64,000 nt of DNA from Lolium rigidum (Eukaryota > Streptophyta > Magnoliopsida > Poales > Poaceae), in contig NC_061508.1 of assembly GCF_022539505.1 (NCBI RefSeq), positions 32,172,256-32,236,255 on the forward strand. The letters are read 5' to 3'. The position numbers and the translations under genes were made by a program. The notes below the pieces were generated by a model. That model did no database searches. It was not told the DNA's origin and was given only the letters and a program-made list of their open reading frames with translations. Shown one piece after another: positions 21,732-33,389 of the stretch; the first letter of the stretch is position 1, and every line of letters begins with the position of its first letter.

Positions 21732-24700
21732 ATGGACCGTGGGCGTTATGGTCCACATCATGGATGGGAGAACAACAGTGTAATTGCAGCCTTTCCTTTA
21801 TTAAGTACCAAGGATGCTGAAGATAGCAGATCTATTGGCCATGTGATTGGCTTCCGTGTATCAAGCGTTATGTTGTAAACAAATTCAAGAAGCGGCCGTT
21901 GCTTAAATGGAATGGATTTACCTGCCTGTTCCGTAGACTTTGTTGCTGACTCAACTTATTCTGTTGAATCTACAGGCACCTGATGGGTATGGTGTCATTA
22001 ATGAGCCAGACTTTAGGTAATTATATTATATTGTTTCCTGTTAAAATGTGCCTATTCAGTATTCACCATAATTGCTGTTTATTTTATTTCTATTTATATA
22101 TTTGAGTATGCCACCTTCTATTTGTAAAGTAGCTGCAATGTTTGTCCATTTATGTTTGACATGCATTTTTCACATTAAATTGCTTTGTCATATCACCTAC
22201 TGCTATCTCAATTTGCAGGGCTGGTGGATCCTACAGTGGTAGGAGATATGTGGATGAAGGATTTCCTAGCGATCGAAGGGGTGCGTTTGGTCAAGATATA
22301 CATGATAGAAATATGTATGCACTACCACCCTCTGCTGGCACGATGTGGTCTCAGCCTCGAAGAAATTCTGATGAGGATTTTGCAACTGCCAAAGATTACA
22401 GAAGGCATGCATCTGATTTCTGCAATGATGGAAAATACCATGAATTTGATTCCTGTAGGATTTGAAATACTATCGTGCTACTGAGAATGACTGTTAATCT
22501 GGTAGTTGTTCTTATTTTTGTGTTGATAGGAACAAAAGGGTTGGAAGTAGAGATAGAGGGGAGTTTGGTGCTCAGTTTGAAGACCGCTACCAAAGCAGAG
22601 AGGACAGCTTTGAAAGAGATCATCAATATGGCCGTTACAGCTGTGATTCAGACTTTGAGAAGGGAAGGAGAGAGAGTAGCTGGAGAAGACATGATTCGTT
22701 TGAGCATGAACGTGAAAGGAAGGGGTTAAGCCATGAAAGAGATGGTAGCCCATATGCTCGTCATAGCCGTTCTCGGTCACGTGGGCATGATAACCGATCA
22801 AGATCTCGGTCAAGATCAAGGTCTCCGCGTGGCAAAAGTCATAGTCGGAGCCAAAGAGATGGTTATGATGATAATCGCTTTGACAGAAGAAGAGAACAGG
22901 ACTGGGATGAAAGAAGGCATGATGATATAGTGGTGAGGACATACTTCTATTTTTTTCTCGTGTTTTCAACATATAAAGCTAACTATGTTTGCTTGAATAC
23001 TTGCAGGCACCATCTGCGACTGTTGTTCTTAAGGGTCTGTCCCAGAAGACCAATGAAGATGACCTATATCAGATTCTTGTACAAGTTCCTCGTCATAAAA
23101 TGTTAAAACTGGTTGGAAGTGTATTGTCTCGTTCATTTTAATCATTTAGGTCTGGTCTCTTTTAGGCTGAGTGGGGCCCTCTTCGTAGTGTGCGCGTGAT
23201 CAAGGAGCGACCCTCTGGCGTTTCTAGGGGATTTGCTTTTATTGACTTCCCTACTGTGGTACATACAACTGGTCTGAGCTCTACATTACTGACTAGACAG
23301 TCATTTGCTATTATGCTCACAAAGATTCGTGTGCCTCCCACAGGAAGCTGCCCGCAAAATGATGGATAGTACGGGAGACAATGGCCTTCTGATTGATGGT
23401 AGGCAGATATTTTTCGAGTACAGGTATGTGTCCTCTTTAAGACGTTGTAAATTATCTATGTGAAGAAATGTTCTTGATTGTAACTCCAGAATTGGCCTAT
23501 TGATCATTTTTTTTTAAATAATTTTTGATGCAATTGCTTTACAAGTGTAAGAATATCAAACCTTGTACACTGGCAGATCAATTAGTATGGACATGTTTTT
23601 TCTGCAGTCCCTAATATTTCATGGTTGTCTTTTGTCCCGCAAGCATTATATTACTAATTCTTACTGGAGCTTGCGTTCATATGTCAAAACTGTAAGATGG
23701 CTCAACCTTGTATTTTTGGTTTTACTGTCCTTCAAAACAAACTTTGTCTGCTCTGCCATCTACTGAGGCGAATTGCATATGATGTCGGTGAAACCAAACA
23801 GGACGATGACTTTTATTTGATGGCATTACAGATTGACAACGTGGAATTTGTTTCACTGCTTGGTCATGTTTTCAAATTTGAATAGAAACATAAACTTTTA
23901 ACTTGTACAGAAGTGAGTTTGTTGAGTCATTATATTCTCCCATTCAAATATGTTTGCTTATCATATACCGTACTCCTTTTGTGCTTATAGTTATATTCCT
24001 TATCTATTGTAACAATAATCCACCGACTGTCGTCACTGCAGTAGTAAGCCACCTGGTGGGGATTCTCTTGAACATGTTACAAGGCCTACATATGGGCGCA
24101 GGAACATATCCGCACCATGTGATTGGATATGTACTATATGTGGCTGTATGAATTTTGCCCGCAGAATGTCCTGTTTTCAGGTATATTTTGGTCTCATTTA
24201 AATTTAAGTGAGTACTATTGTGGGACAATTATTTATCAGAAAGCTGCATTAGCACTCTTAATCTAGCTTGCTTCATTTTTCCCCAGTCAATGGTGTGGTT
24301 TACACTTTCTTCCTTCCAAATGCAGCGTATCTCTTAGCATGAGTTTAGTAGCTGAGTACACCTTTTCTGTTTTCCCCATTTAATCTTCACATATCCCTTG
24401 TTAGCATTAAGGTGCAAAACCTAGGCAAAATCGGTGTGCTGTAGCAGTTCCATGATCTGTGACTGTTTGAACTTCAGTAGTCCTGTATCGATGTGCTCAT
24501 AATAATTTGAAGGGCCAGTTCAGAATTTCCATTATGTCTTCACTCCTGGACAAATTACTAATTGCATCACTTAGATGCTGGATGGATTGGCCTGGACTTG
24601 ATATTAGAGGTCCTGTTCATATCTACGTGGGAAGTGTTTAGTACCCAGTTCAATACTTCAATATGTACAACGGCAATGCTATGTCATGTCCTCTCCAACT

Positions 24701-27700
24701 GAATTATCTTCTAAAGAACGAAACAAATTCAGTTGGACCATCCAGTTGCCCAATCGTGTCCACTCCAACAGAAATTATTTTCTAAAGAAATTAATAAATC
24801 CAGTTTGACCATCCAGTCCCAAATCTAAACAACAGCAATATAACACATGTATTTGCTGCTGCTTGCATGCCTGAGGTGATGTAGTATGGGGTTATAAAAA
24901 ATAGAAAGCCAAAATAAAGTCCAAGAGCCTGGGGAAACATTGCCTTAAAAATTGTGACTTTTTGCTCTGCTTGACTGGGTTCTGGTTTCTGAAATGCACC
25001 AATGATGCCAAAATTGAAACCAACTTAGTGAACTTTGAAAAAAACTACTGCCCCATGCTGCCTTAATACATCGTAGCTACTTGTCTGCTTGCAAGCTCTC
25101 TGTTGCTCTCGCTCTCCTTCTCCATTTAATTGCATGTTTACTTGCATTCTCACAGTGCAATGAGCCACGTACGGACGATGCTCCACCAGCTGATGCAGCA
25201 TCTTCCACTCAACCATTTGGAAAACGGGGATCTGAACTAGGTAAGTTTATCCCTTGATTGTAGAATTTGTGAAATATGTAGTGCATTGCTTTATTATATA
25301 CTGTCATTTGCAGGTCCAACTCATGTTTTAGTTGTTCGTGGCCTGGAAGAAAATGCTGATGAGGAAATGCTTCGATATGAATTTGCTAAGCATGCGCCAA
25401 TAAAGGTGGGCAAAAGCTAACTTTTGTGACTATAATTGTTTCCTTCCTGCAGAGTTGCATCTCACTTTGACTCAATTCTCTGCAGGACATCCGGCTTGTT
25501 CGGGACAAATTTACTCATGTGTCTAGAGGTTTTGCATTCGTCCATTTTCATTCGGTAAGTACTACTGAATCGCTAAGTTTATGTTTCCGCTTATATGAGT
25601 TGTTCACAGTGGCTATACACCATTTGTGTTAGGTCGAAGATGCTACGAAAGCCCTTGAAGCTACAAATGGAATTAGACACGAGAAAAATGGTCAGGTGCT
25701 ACGCGTAGCCTATGCTAAAAGCACACATGGACCTGCATCGGGGTCTTCACAGTCAAACAATCTTGCCGCAGCAGCCATCGAGGCTGCGTCATTTGCACAG
25801 CAGGTCTGTTACAGGAATACAGTTTCTGTCACAATCGATAAGACAACTTTTTTTCTTTGTGGTTAATTAAGAAATATTTGGCTGTTACAATTTGCAGACT
25901 CTAAATTTTAAAGAGTAACAATTTTACACATTCTAAATCTGCATCTATTATTTTGGAGCATAGTTTTTGTCGAGTCTTGTTATTTACTCCCTTATTTACC
26001 GTTATGATCAGTATGATGCTGTGGGTTGGGCTCCAAAAGAGTACAATGCTGAGGACAAACAGAACAGCAATTCGGAATCTCAGAAAGATGATTCCGCTCC
26101 ACAGTCAGGATTTGTTTGGGACGAAAAGTCGGGCTATTACTTTGATTCTTCTTCTGGATTCTATTATGATGGAAATACTGGTAAGTACGCAAATATGCTA
26201 TTACTGTCGTAGTTTTAGACCTTAAAATGCTATGCAGGTGAACCAGTTCTGCTACACATCGTTTCCCTTTGGACATGTGTTTCATTTAAATATGCTATTA
26301 CTGTCGTAGTCTTAGACCTTATGCTATGCAGCTGAACTAGTTCTGCTGTTCAGCTACACACCGTTTGCCTTTGGACATTTGTTTCATTTAAGATAAAATT
26401 TATTAAATTATTCTTGTTTCAGGTCTTTACTATGACAGCAATGTTGGAGTTTGGTATTCGTATGATCAAAAAAGTCAACAGTATGTCCCGTGTAACGAAA
26501 GCAACAACAGTAAGGCAACTGGGGACACAGTCAATGAAAGTGTGAAGATCCCTGAAAGTAACAGTGGTAAAAAGGTGGTGATTTCTGCACCAGCAGCCAC
26601 AGTTAAACAAAGTGAGAAAACTTCATTGCCTGAGGCTGTTCAAGCTGCGGCCAATGCAGCGCTAGCTGCTGAAAAGAAAGAAAAAGAGAAAGCAAAGGAG
26701 ATAAAGCTGGCTTCAAAAATTAGTCTCTTAGCCAATAAGAAGAAGATGAACAATGTCCTAGCAATGTGGAAGCAAAGGAATCAAGAAGGCCAGGCTGCAC
26801 AGAGTACTTTTGATGATAAGGAACCAACCAGGTCTGTTGCTGATAAATTGAACAGTTCACCCAGTGGAATTGGGTTCTCATTGAAACCCAAGCCTAAGTC
26901 CGATGTTGGAAACCCAAGCCTAAGTTGCTGGATATAATTCTCTTGGCCGAGGAACTGATGGCTCTCAAATACTGGATTCTGACATAAAGCCTAGACCTGT
27001 CAGTAATAGTCTAGGAACTACTGTTATGGGTGTCATAAGGGGCTCTGGCAGAGGAGCAATCAAGTCAGATACCACATTTCATGTATCATCTGATGTTGGC
27101 GGAAGCAATTATTCATCTAATATAACCACAAGGACAAGCGAGATAACTGCAAATGCTGAGACACATACTCCTGCACCCTTCAAAACAGATTTATCCTCTC
27201 TAGGATCATATTCTTCGTCTGGAGTTTCTGGGAGTGCTAAACGTCGGTTTTCTGAGGCACCAGGACAATCCCAGTATAGAGACCGTGCTGCAGAGAGACG
27301 AAGTTTATATGGATTATCTTCATCGCTTTCCAATGATGGACTGGATACAAGTAAGAGCACAACTTCTTTACTTCTCTTCTTGACTCATTGTACAATTGTT
27401 GGTTCTAGTCTTGTTTCTAGAGCACAAGATGTCACGAACTAAAAAGCATCCTCGCTCTAATTTAGATTTTGCAATCTCATTTATGGGTTTGCTGACAGTA
27501 TATCCAGTCCTGTATCAATTTATGCCCAACTTGGTGTGAATGGGGATTTTGGTTGCCTCTACTGATATTATCTGGAATTTGTCTCTCGATCCTACACAAC
27601 TGTGCATTATAGGAATGTTTCCTGTCTTCCTTTTTCAAGATCTTAATTAATTTTCTGGAAATTCCTTGTTAAGCTGGTGACTATCCATCTCGAAAGGGTT

Positions 27701-28590
27701 CAAGTGAGATGGGATCCATGCCATTTCCTCCAGGGGTGGGTGAACGTTCTGTTGGTGAAATTGACAATACTGAAAATTATGAGGTGATCACTGCTGATAG
27801 AGCAATAGATGAGAACAATGTGGGCAACCGTATTCTGCGCAACATGGGTTGGCAAGAAGGATTGGTATGTTCACCATCACCTCAAACATATTTCTCAGTT
27901 TTTATACTCTTGGTTGAATTAGCTGCAATTTTCTTCTCCTATTAGCATCAACTGCTGCCGACATTTTATCACAAGCTCTTAGTGCATCTGTTACTGTTTC
28001 TATATTTTTAGAACCATTCCGCTGTCGCTATTATAAAACAAGTTGCATATGACCTTTTATGTTCAGTTTCTTGAATGTTTGTTTGTTTTGGTTTCTTTTA
28101 TAATTCTCTGTTTAGGTTTCTGTGGGCTGTCACCTGTCATTTTGGGGTTTCCACTCTTTCTAAGTTCATATTATTTCATTTGCATCTTTTGTTTAGTTAG
28201 CAAATTGCTTAAGTTACTGTGGAGAATTAGAATTTTTGCTAAAACTTAAGCGTGCATAAACTGTTAGGCGTAGAAAAACAATCTGACTGCAGATGGATCA
28301 GTTTGCCAATATTTCCTACGGAATGGAAGCTGCGTGACATGTACATTCGTTCTGATGTGAGTATGTATTGGCATTTTTTCCCTTGCAACCACTTTGCAAA
28401 TACCCAGGGTCTTGGAAAGAACGGTAGTGGCATCAAGGAGCCGGTGCAGGCTAAGTCTGGTGACGTGAGGGCTGGGCTTGGTAGTCAGCAGAAGAAAGCA
28501 GCCGATCCAACTCTGGAGGCTCAAGCTGGTGATAGTTATAAAACCATAATCCAGAAGAAGGCCATTGCAAGATTCAGGGAGATGTCTTAA
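21732..28590 (+). CDS. SUA: RNA-binding splicing factor, SUPPRESSOR OF ABI3-5 / RBM5-like
   Basis: This is the only host gene. Coding exons: 21732-21779, 21976-22016, 22219-22458, 22530-22932, 23007-23078, 23166-23258, 23344-23423, 24042-24180, 25156-25240, 25314-25405, 25486-25554, 25633-25803, 26012-26180, 26423-27350, 27674-27864, 28408-28590. They encode about 1,000 residues starting MDRGRYGPHHGWENNS. Domain order: Arg/Ser/Asp-rich region with RSRSRSRS (about 190-235); RRM1 (245-327; RNP1 SRGFAFIDF); RanBP2 zinc finger (DWICTICG...RRMSCFQC, about 350-375); RRM2 (402-490; SRGFAFVHF); OCRE aromatic repeats (about 545-595; GFVWDEKSGYYFD); C-terminal G-patch (about 925-965; GNRILRNMGWQEGLGLGKNG). 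This matches Arabidopsis SUA and animal RBM5/RBM10, nuclear regulators of alternative splicing. All splice junctions fit GT-AG and phase except exon 3, which ends TGTAG|GATTTG. Exon 14 has a one-base shift at about 26,924. As written, the frame is broken. Confidence 0.93.
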
Positions 28591-29479
28591 TTGTTTTTGT
28601 CTTGTAATTTTAGTTGGGCTACTCGTTCTATTGGAGCTAAAAGGTTGTGCATAAATCTAACTAGTGTGTGTTAGAGACCTTGAGACTTCTCTGTGTGTTG
28701 CACCCGCGGTTTTACTTTCATTGTTTGAGCAATTTTTTTTAGCACAAAGTACTTTATTCTGCCTCGTGTTTTTTCTGGTTTGACCACGTAGAATCTGAAG
28801 CTTGTGATCTCCGGTGGCAAATCGATCTTTGCAGGTAGTAACCATTCATCAGGAATTGTACGTTATAGTATAAACTGCTATACAGATTAAAAGTCCGTTC
28901 TCACCTACTCAAATTCGACGGTGTGATTATTATGGACTTGAAAACTGGTATAGACATTTTCTTTTACTTCCCTGTAGAACTTCAAAGTCACGCAAAACTA
29001 TCGTTCCAGGACTAAAGAATATTTGATAGTCCATCGTTGAAAACTGGAAGTGAAATCGGTAGAAAAAGGCTGACCTTCTTGAAGGGAAGACAACTCGCTC
29101 CGTATGCGACAAGTGGCGTGCTGTGGTGCCAGAAAATCCCTGGGAAGTGGTCTCCCTGCTCGCCACGTATCGCAAGGTGGGAATGGGGGAGGAGAGAGAA
29201 GACTGGTGTCAGTTTTTCACTTTTTTTTCTAGATTCGTTTTTTAAAATGAAATATCTTGAGAACCGTAAGTCCAAATTGCGAACCGTTTTCACTTTTGAG
29301 ATCTTCGCGTCGAGATCTTCAAAAACTTGATCCCATGTTGTTTGAATATACTTTTTTTTCGTACTTCCAATAATATTATGATGGTACCTGTGGTGTGTAC
29401 CTAACTGTACTCGTGTTTTAACTAATAACTACTTCTATTTTTAGTGTATTTGGTGCAATTTTTTCCCTTTACTCGCTAA
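28591..29479 (+). other. 3' UTR of the SUA-like gene and intergenic DNA
   Basis: After the TAA at 28,588-28,590 the sequence is T-rich and UTR-like to about 28,700-28,760. No unambiguous polyadenylation signal could be chosen. From 28,900 it becomes ordinary intergenic DNA. A block at 29,020-29,340 containing aaatgaaatatcttgagaac is a common grass repeat motif of unassigned family. Confidence 0.5.
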
Positions 29480-29850
29480 CTGTACTCGCCTGTGTGCGGG
29501 GACTGTACCTGTACTTACGCGCGACTGTACCTACTCGTGTGCGCCACATGTATTTGCTCGTGTTCATGAATCATGACTGTACCTGCTCGTATGCGCGTTT
29601 GTACCTGCTCGTGTGCGTGACTGTACTTGTACTCGCTCGTGTGTTCAACTGTACTCGTGTGTTGTGCGTGACTGTACCTGCTCGTGTGCGCGACTGTACC
29701 TGCTCGTGTGTGCGACTGTACTTCTGTACATGTACTTGCTCGTGTGCACGACTGTACCTACTCGTGTGCGCGACTGTACATGCTCATATCCGTGACTGTA
29801 CTTGTACTCGCCCCATGCGTTCAACTGTACCTATGCATTATATGTATTGT
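29480..29850 (+). repeat. Minisatellite of a 22-bp gactgtacctgctcgtgtgc unit
   Basis: About fifteen imperfect copies of gactgtacctgctcgtgtgc plus two variable bases (22 bp) run head to tail. Some are expanded by extra tgtactc. The array is open in several frames and gives Cys-rich pseudo-proteins (RDCTCSCARLYLLVCA pattern) purely from the repeat. Confidence 0.9.
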
Positions 29851-30228
29851 ACTCGAGCATGTTACCAAATTGTACTCAGAACTTTGTACCTATGTCTTCG
29901 TAAGTAAAAAAAACGAACGAGCACAAGCTAGTTAGAGCATCCCCACTCGTTGGCGCTCCCCACGCCCAAATCCGGCGAAATTTTCGTCCGGATTGGAGGA
30001 AGATTTGGCGTGGGGAGTAGTAGTTTCCCAGCCGCGTGCCCAGGCGAAGACGACGATGCGAATTTAAAAAACGGAAACTTGACAAACTACGGCTAAAAAC
30101 GGGTGAATATAGACTAAATTTAATGATATTTATTACATTACGGGAGGAGTTCATACATAGAGGTCGAATTCGACTATATTTCGAATTCGGCTAGGGGAAT
30201 GCAAACGCTAATTTTAAAACACGGCGCT

Positions 30229-31408
30229 CTACATGCCGAAATGGCGGTAGAACACCGTGTAGTCGCCGCCGTCGTCGTCGGAGCCGTCGTCGTTGGCCTT
30301 CGGCTGCGCGGCCTCGGCTGCTCGCCGCCCGGCCGGCGTCTCCCCACCCCGGGACGGCTAGTGCCCGGCCGTCGTCGGAGGACTCGAGGTCGACGACGGG
30401 GACAGCGACGCCGGATGGAGGTGTCGCAGACGGCGGTACCGCGCGACATCGTCGTTGGCGGTTGGAGCGGCGCGGGCGGCGAGTTGGCGTGCGGCGGCCG
30501 GGTCCGCGCAGCCGCCGCCGCTGCTCCGCCTCCCGGCGCTCCCGGGCCGCGCTCGCCCGGTCCAGAGGCGGCGTCGTCCGCGCACTTCTCCTCCTCCATG
30601 TCGTGCAGCGACCCGGCGATCGCCTCCGCCATCGCGGCGTCCTCCGCGCGCTTCGCCTCCTCCTCGGCGAGCCGGCTTGCGGCGGCCTCTTCTTCGTCTT
30701 CTTCCGGCCGCCCGCGGCGCGGAAGGCTGTTCGCGGATGACGAGGGCGCCGCTCGCCGCGCCTTCGGTCGCCGGCGTAGACGCCGGCTCCTTCTTGACGC
30801 GCACCGGCGTCGAAGGCGACGTCGCCTCCTCCTCTTCACCGGCGCCAAGGATGACCTTGACGCCGATCCGGAAGACGACGAGCCGGCAGCCATGCGCCGT
30901 GGCTGCCGGACGCTTCCCCGACGGCGGCTCGCCGATGCCCTCGATGCCGATGGAGGGGGCATCGTGAGCACCGGGAAGCTGCCGCCCTCGATGTGCGCGA
31001 GGACGTTCGCCGCCGTCGCTTCCGGCGCGCTCCACCACCGTCGGCGGCCCACGGCGTTGTTGCGCGCAGCGGAGGCGGCGGGCCGTCGTAGGCCACCGGC
31101 CTCCCGCTCCCACCGCCGGGAGGAAGTAGGAGTTCCACGCCGTGTAGTTGTCGGGGTGGTGGCGTGGCTCGCGCGCGCTCCTCGTCGGTCATCGTCATCC
31201 TCGCCTCCTCGATGGCGACGTCGAGGGCATGGCCCCGCGGCGGCGGCGGGATTGGAACGCCGCCAGCACTTAGCCGCCGCCCGCCTCCGGGAGGCCTCGT
31301 GTCCGGCGGGCGGGGTACCCGCCCGGTGGAGGAGGTGCCCCTCCCACGCGTGGAGCGACCGGCGGGGAAGCCGTTGTTGGCTGCGCCGTCGTCGTCGTAG
31401 AACGCCAT
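30229..31408 (-). pseudogene. Degraded ORF carried by Harbinger-type element B
   Basis: The minus-strand start at 31,408 reads MAFYDDDGAANNGFPAGRST. It changes frame at least twice and ends near 30,231 with the plausible C terminus DDYTVFYRHFGM. Recognisable pieces between are HHPDNYTAWNSYF (out of frame with the start), a VKKEPAS segment, an EEDEEEAAASRLAEEEAKRA acidic stretch, and EDAAMAEAIAGSLHDME. The last piece is reminiscent of a ubiquitin-interacting motif because of its acidic start, Ala and central AxxxS. No transposase domain is present. It may be a captured host gene or an element-specific protein. The frame breaks make the present copy non-functional. Confidence 0.45.
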
Positions 31409-31476
31409 CTTGGGAGTAGAGGGAGAGTGGAGGGAGAGTGGAGCACGGGGTACGCCTGGCGGTGATCGGACCGGCG

Positions 31477-31482
31477 TATATA
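31477..31482 (-). promoter_or_regulatory. TATA box of the element B ORF
   Basis: TATATA on the minus strand, about 70 bases upstream of the ATG at 31,408, in a GC-rich leader. Confidence 0.55.
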
Positions 31483-31974
31483 GGCGTGGCTGGCGCAGGG
31501 ATTAAATGCCGCGTGGAATGCGACGCGTCCGCGGCGAGCTGACCGACGGCAGCCTTTAGTGCGCGCGGAAGACGATGCGTGCGCGGAAGACGACGACATT
31601 AACTCGCCGCGTGGCCGGCGAATGCGCACCGGCGGCGAGGCTTTTACAGCGCGCGGAAGACGATGCGATGAGGACGACGATCGGTTTCTCTCGCCGACAA
31701 GTTGGGGCCACCGGATGCGCGGGAAGTTGCCTCGCCGTTTCGCGCGCTTCGTTTCGTCCGAGTCCCCGAGCGCCCCGGGGGGCCGAGGATGGCGTTGGAT
31801 CGCCGGATGGATTTAGGCCCAAATCCGGACGAAAACGAGGAACCGGGGGCGCGACTGGGCCGAATTACGCCGTCCGGATGAAAAAAACGCTCGCCGGGGG
31901 CCTGTTCGGGGGGACGAGTGGAGATGCTCTTACCATTTTGTAATCGATCCATGGCTGGCTAGCAAGCTTTTGTG

Positions 31975-32110
31975 GATTGTATGCTCACGCGCAGGCGCAG
32001 CGCGTACTCGCGCGGGAGCGCGTACGAAGCGCCAGAGCGCGGGACGGGAGTAGCGCGTACTCGCGCAGGGACGGATTCGCGCGCTTGCGTCGCGGTGGTG
32101 AGGACACGCG
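31975..32110 (+). repeat. GC-rich cgcgtactcgcgc repeats
   Basis: cgcgtactcgcgc recurs at about 31,999 and 32,056, among gcgcagcgcg, gcgccagagcgcgg and similar palindromic text. No gene was seen between 31,933 and 32,576. Confidence 0.5.
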
Positions 32111-32362
32111 TCACCTTTGCGGGACGCGATTTTTCCTTCGTAAAGGTCTCCCGTTTTCTAGTGACATCCAACTGGAAGCCCTCCGGAGCCTGTGGCGAGT
32201 TTAAAAAAGGGCTGGCGAGCCTGGAAACTAAAACTGTAAAACATAATATTCTATTTTATATGTTCTGTTTGTGGGCTCTATTCTGTGACAGCATTTTCTG
32301 AACCCGTAAAATCAAGTTTTTTCACATGATCGCTATATGCAACATAAATCAACACATTCAAC

Positions 32363-32415
32363 AATCGATCATAAATAATCAAATAAATAATCGATCATAA
32401 ATAATCAAATAAATA
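32363..32415 (+). repeat. Tandem duplication of a 27-base AT-rich unit
   Basis: aatcgatcataaataatcaa plus ataaat occurs twice in succession. Confidence 0.8.
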
Positions 32416-32576
32416 GTCTCGAGCACACAATAGTCATCTAAATTATTATAATAAATGAAAGAATGTCTCAACCAAATTACAACAATAGTTTCCTAACGAT
32501 AAAACAAATAAACAAATGTTTCAAAAATGCTTCATCTCACACATACATTAATGAAATGGTAGGACCATGTTTGCCG

Positions 32577-33219
32577 TCAGCCATGGAGCCTCCAGTTGTG
32601 CATTTTGAGATGATAAACGAGCTGAACATGAGTATTGGCATTCTCAATCAGCCGATGTATTTCAAGAAAAGCTTCAATGCGATCGGGATTCATTTAGGGT
32701 TGCACTCGGGTGCCTACGTTGTCATAGAAACATGGCAAACTTAATCCTCTTTCATCCTCGATGATCATGTTGTGAAAAATCACACAACAAGTCATGATGT
32801 TGACAAAGGTATTTTTTATCCTAAAATTGAGCAGGCCCTCGGACAATAGCAAACCTAGCTTGCAAAACACCAAATGCCTTCTCAATATCTTTGCGGGTTG
32901 CTTCTTGAGCTTTGGCAAAATGAGCTTCTATTTTATCTAGGAGATCCTTCAGAGACTTCACAAAGTTGCTCAGTCCGGATAAATGCCATCAGCTAGATAG
33001 TATCCCATTGTATATTCATTATTCATAACCTTGTAATTGCAGGTGGGTGTATCTCCGGTTGCTAGTTTTACAAACAAATGTGATCTATGTAAAACATTGA
33101 TGTCATTGAGTGTCCCTGGCAAATAGAAAAATAATACCAAAACCACAAATCCAGTGATGACATGGCCTCAAGTACAATGGTAGGATTTTTGCTTATCCGA
33201 CAGTATATTCCATGGCATG
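32577..33219 (-). pseudogene. PIF/Harbinger transposase, C-terminal half
   Basis: Minus-strand frames encode the second half of a DDE_Tnp_4 (HARBI1-like) transposase. Recognisable stretches are NDINVLHRSHLFVKLATGDT, MGYYLADGIYP, EKAFGVLQARFAIVRGPA, IMTCCVIFHNMIIEDERG and the terminal EAFLEIHRLIENANTHVQL...HNWRLHG before a TGA at 32,577-32,579. Frameshifts and stops (for example after ADGIYPD) disable it. It continues at 38,171-38,718 on the far side of a copia insertion. The matching target repeat ccttg shows the two pieces were once contiguous. Confidence 0.85.
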
Positions 33220-33224
33220 CCTTG

Positions 33225-33362
33225 TGTTAGATTATATGTTTCGGTTAAGCTAGACTTGTAACGCAAGCTAGGGTTTTAGGCTTAGTCGGTTGGCTCTACT
33301 ATTTATATCCCTTGTACCCTAAACAGTTTTGTATCAATTATGAGACATAATACAATCTTACA
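33225..33362 (+). repeat. 5' LTR of the copia element
   Basis: 138 bp with TATA-like tatttatatccc near 33,300. It differs from the 3' LTR only in ttgtaccct against ttgtacccc. Confidence 0.95.
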
Positions 33363-33373
33363 TGGTATCAGAC
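33363..33373 (+). other. Primer binding site, initiator tRNA-Met
   Basis: tggtatcagac immediately follows the LTR. The canonical copia site is tggtatcagagc. Confidence 0.85.
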
Positions 33374-33389
33374 TAATCGATCCCGACCT

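Larger units (their letters stand above)
29935..31929 (-). mobile_element. Non-autonomous PIF/Harbinger-type element B
   Basis: The left end GAGCATCCCCACTCGT and right end ACGAGTGGAGATGCTC are inverted repeats with one mismatch. They are flanked by a TTA duplication at 29,932-29,934 and 31,930-31,932. The 2.0-kb GC-rich interior has a TATA box and an ORF on the minus strand but no transposase. The organisation (TIR, TTA/TAA target, TATA, GC-rich ORF) parallels element A, though the termini differ, so it is a sister family rather than a copy. Confidence 0.85.

Noticed and set aside
29494..29935. Overlapping Cys-rich open frames that look like a small metallothionein-like protein
   Set aside because: They are translations of a 22-bp tandem repeat; every frame is open for the same reason.
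30199..31419. 406-codon plus-strand open frame in Harbinger element B
   Set aside because: Promoter, start context and protein-like pieces are on the minus strand; the plus frame is the GC-rich shadow.
32463..32744. 93-codon plus-strand ORF
   Set aside because: It is the complement of the Harbinger transposase C terminus.
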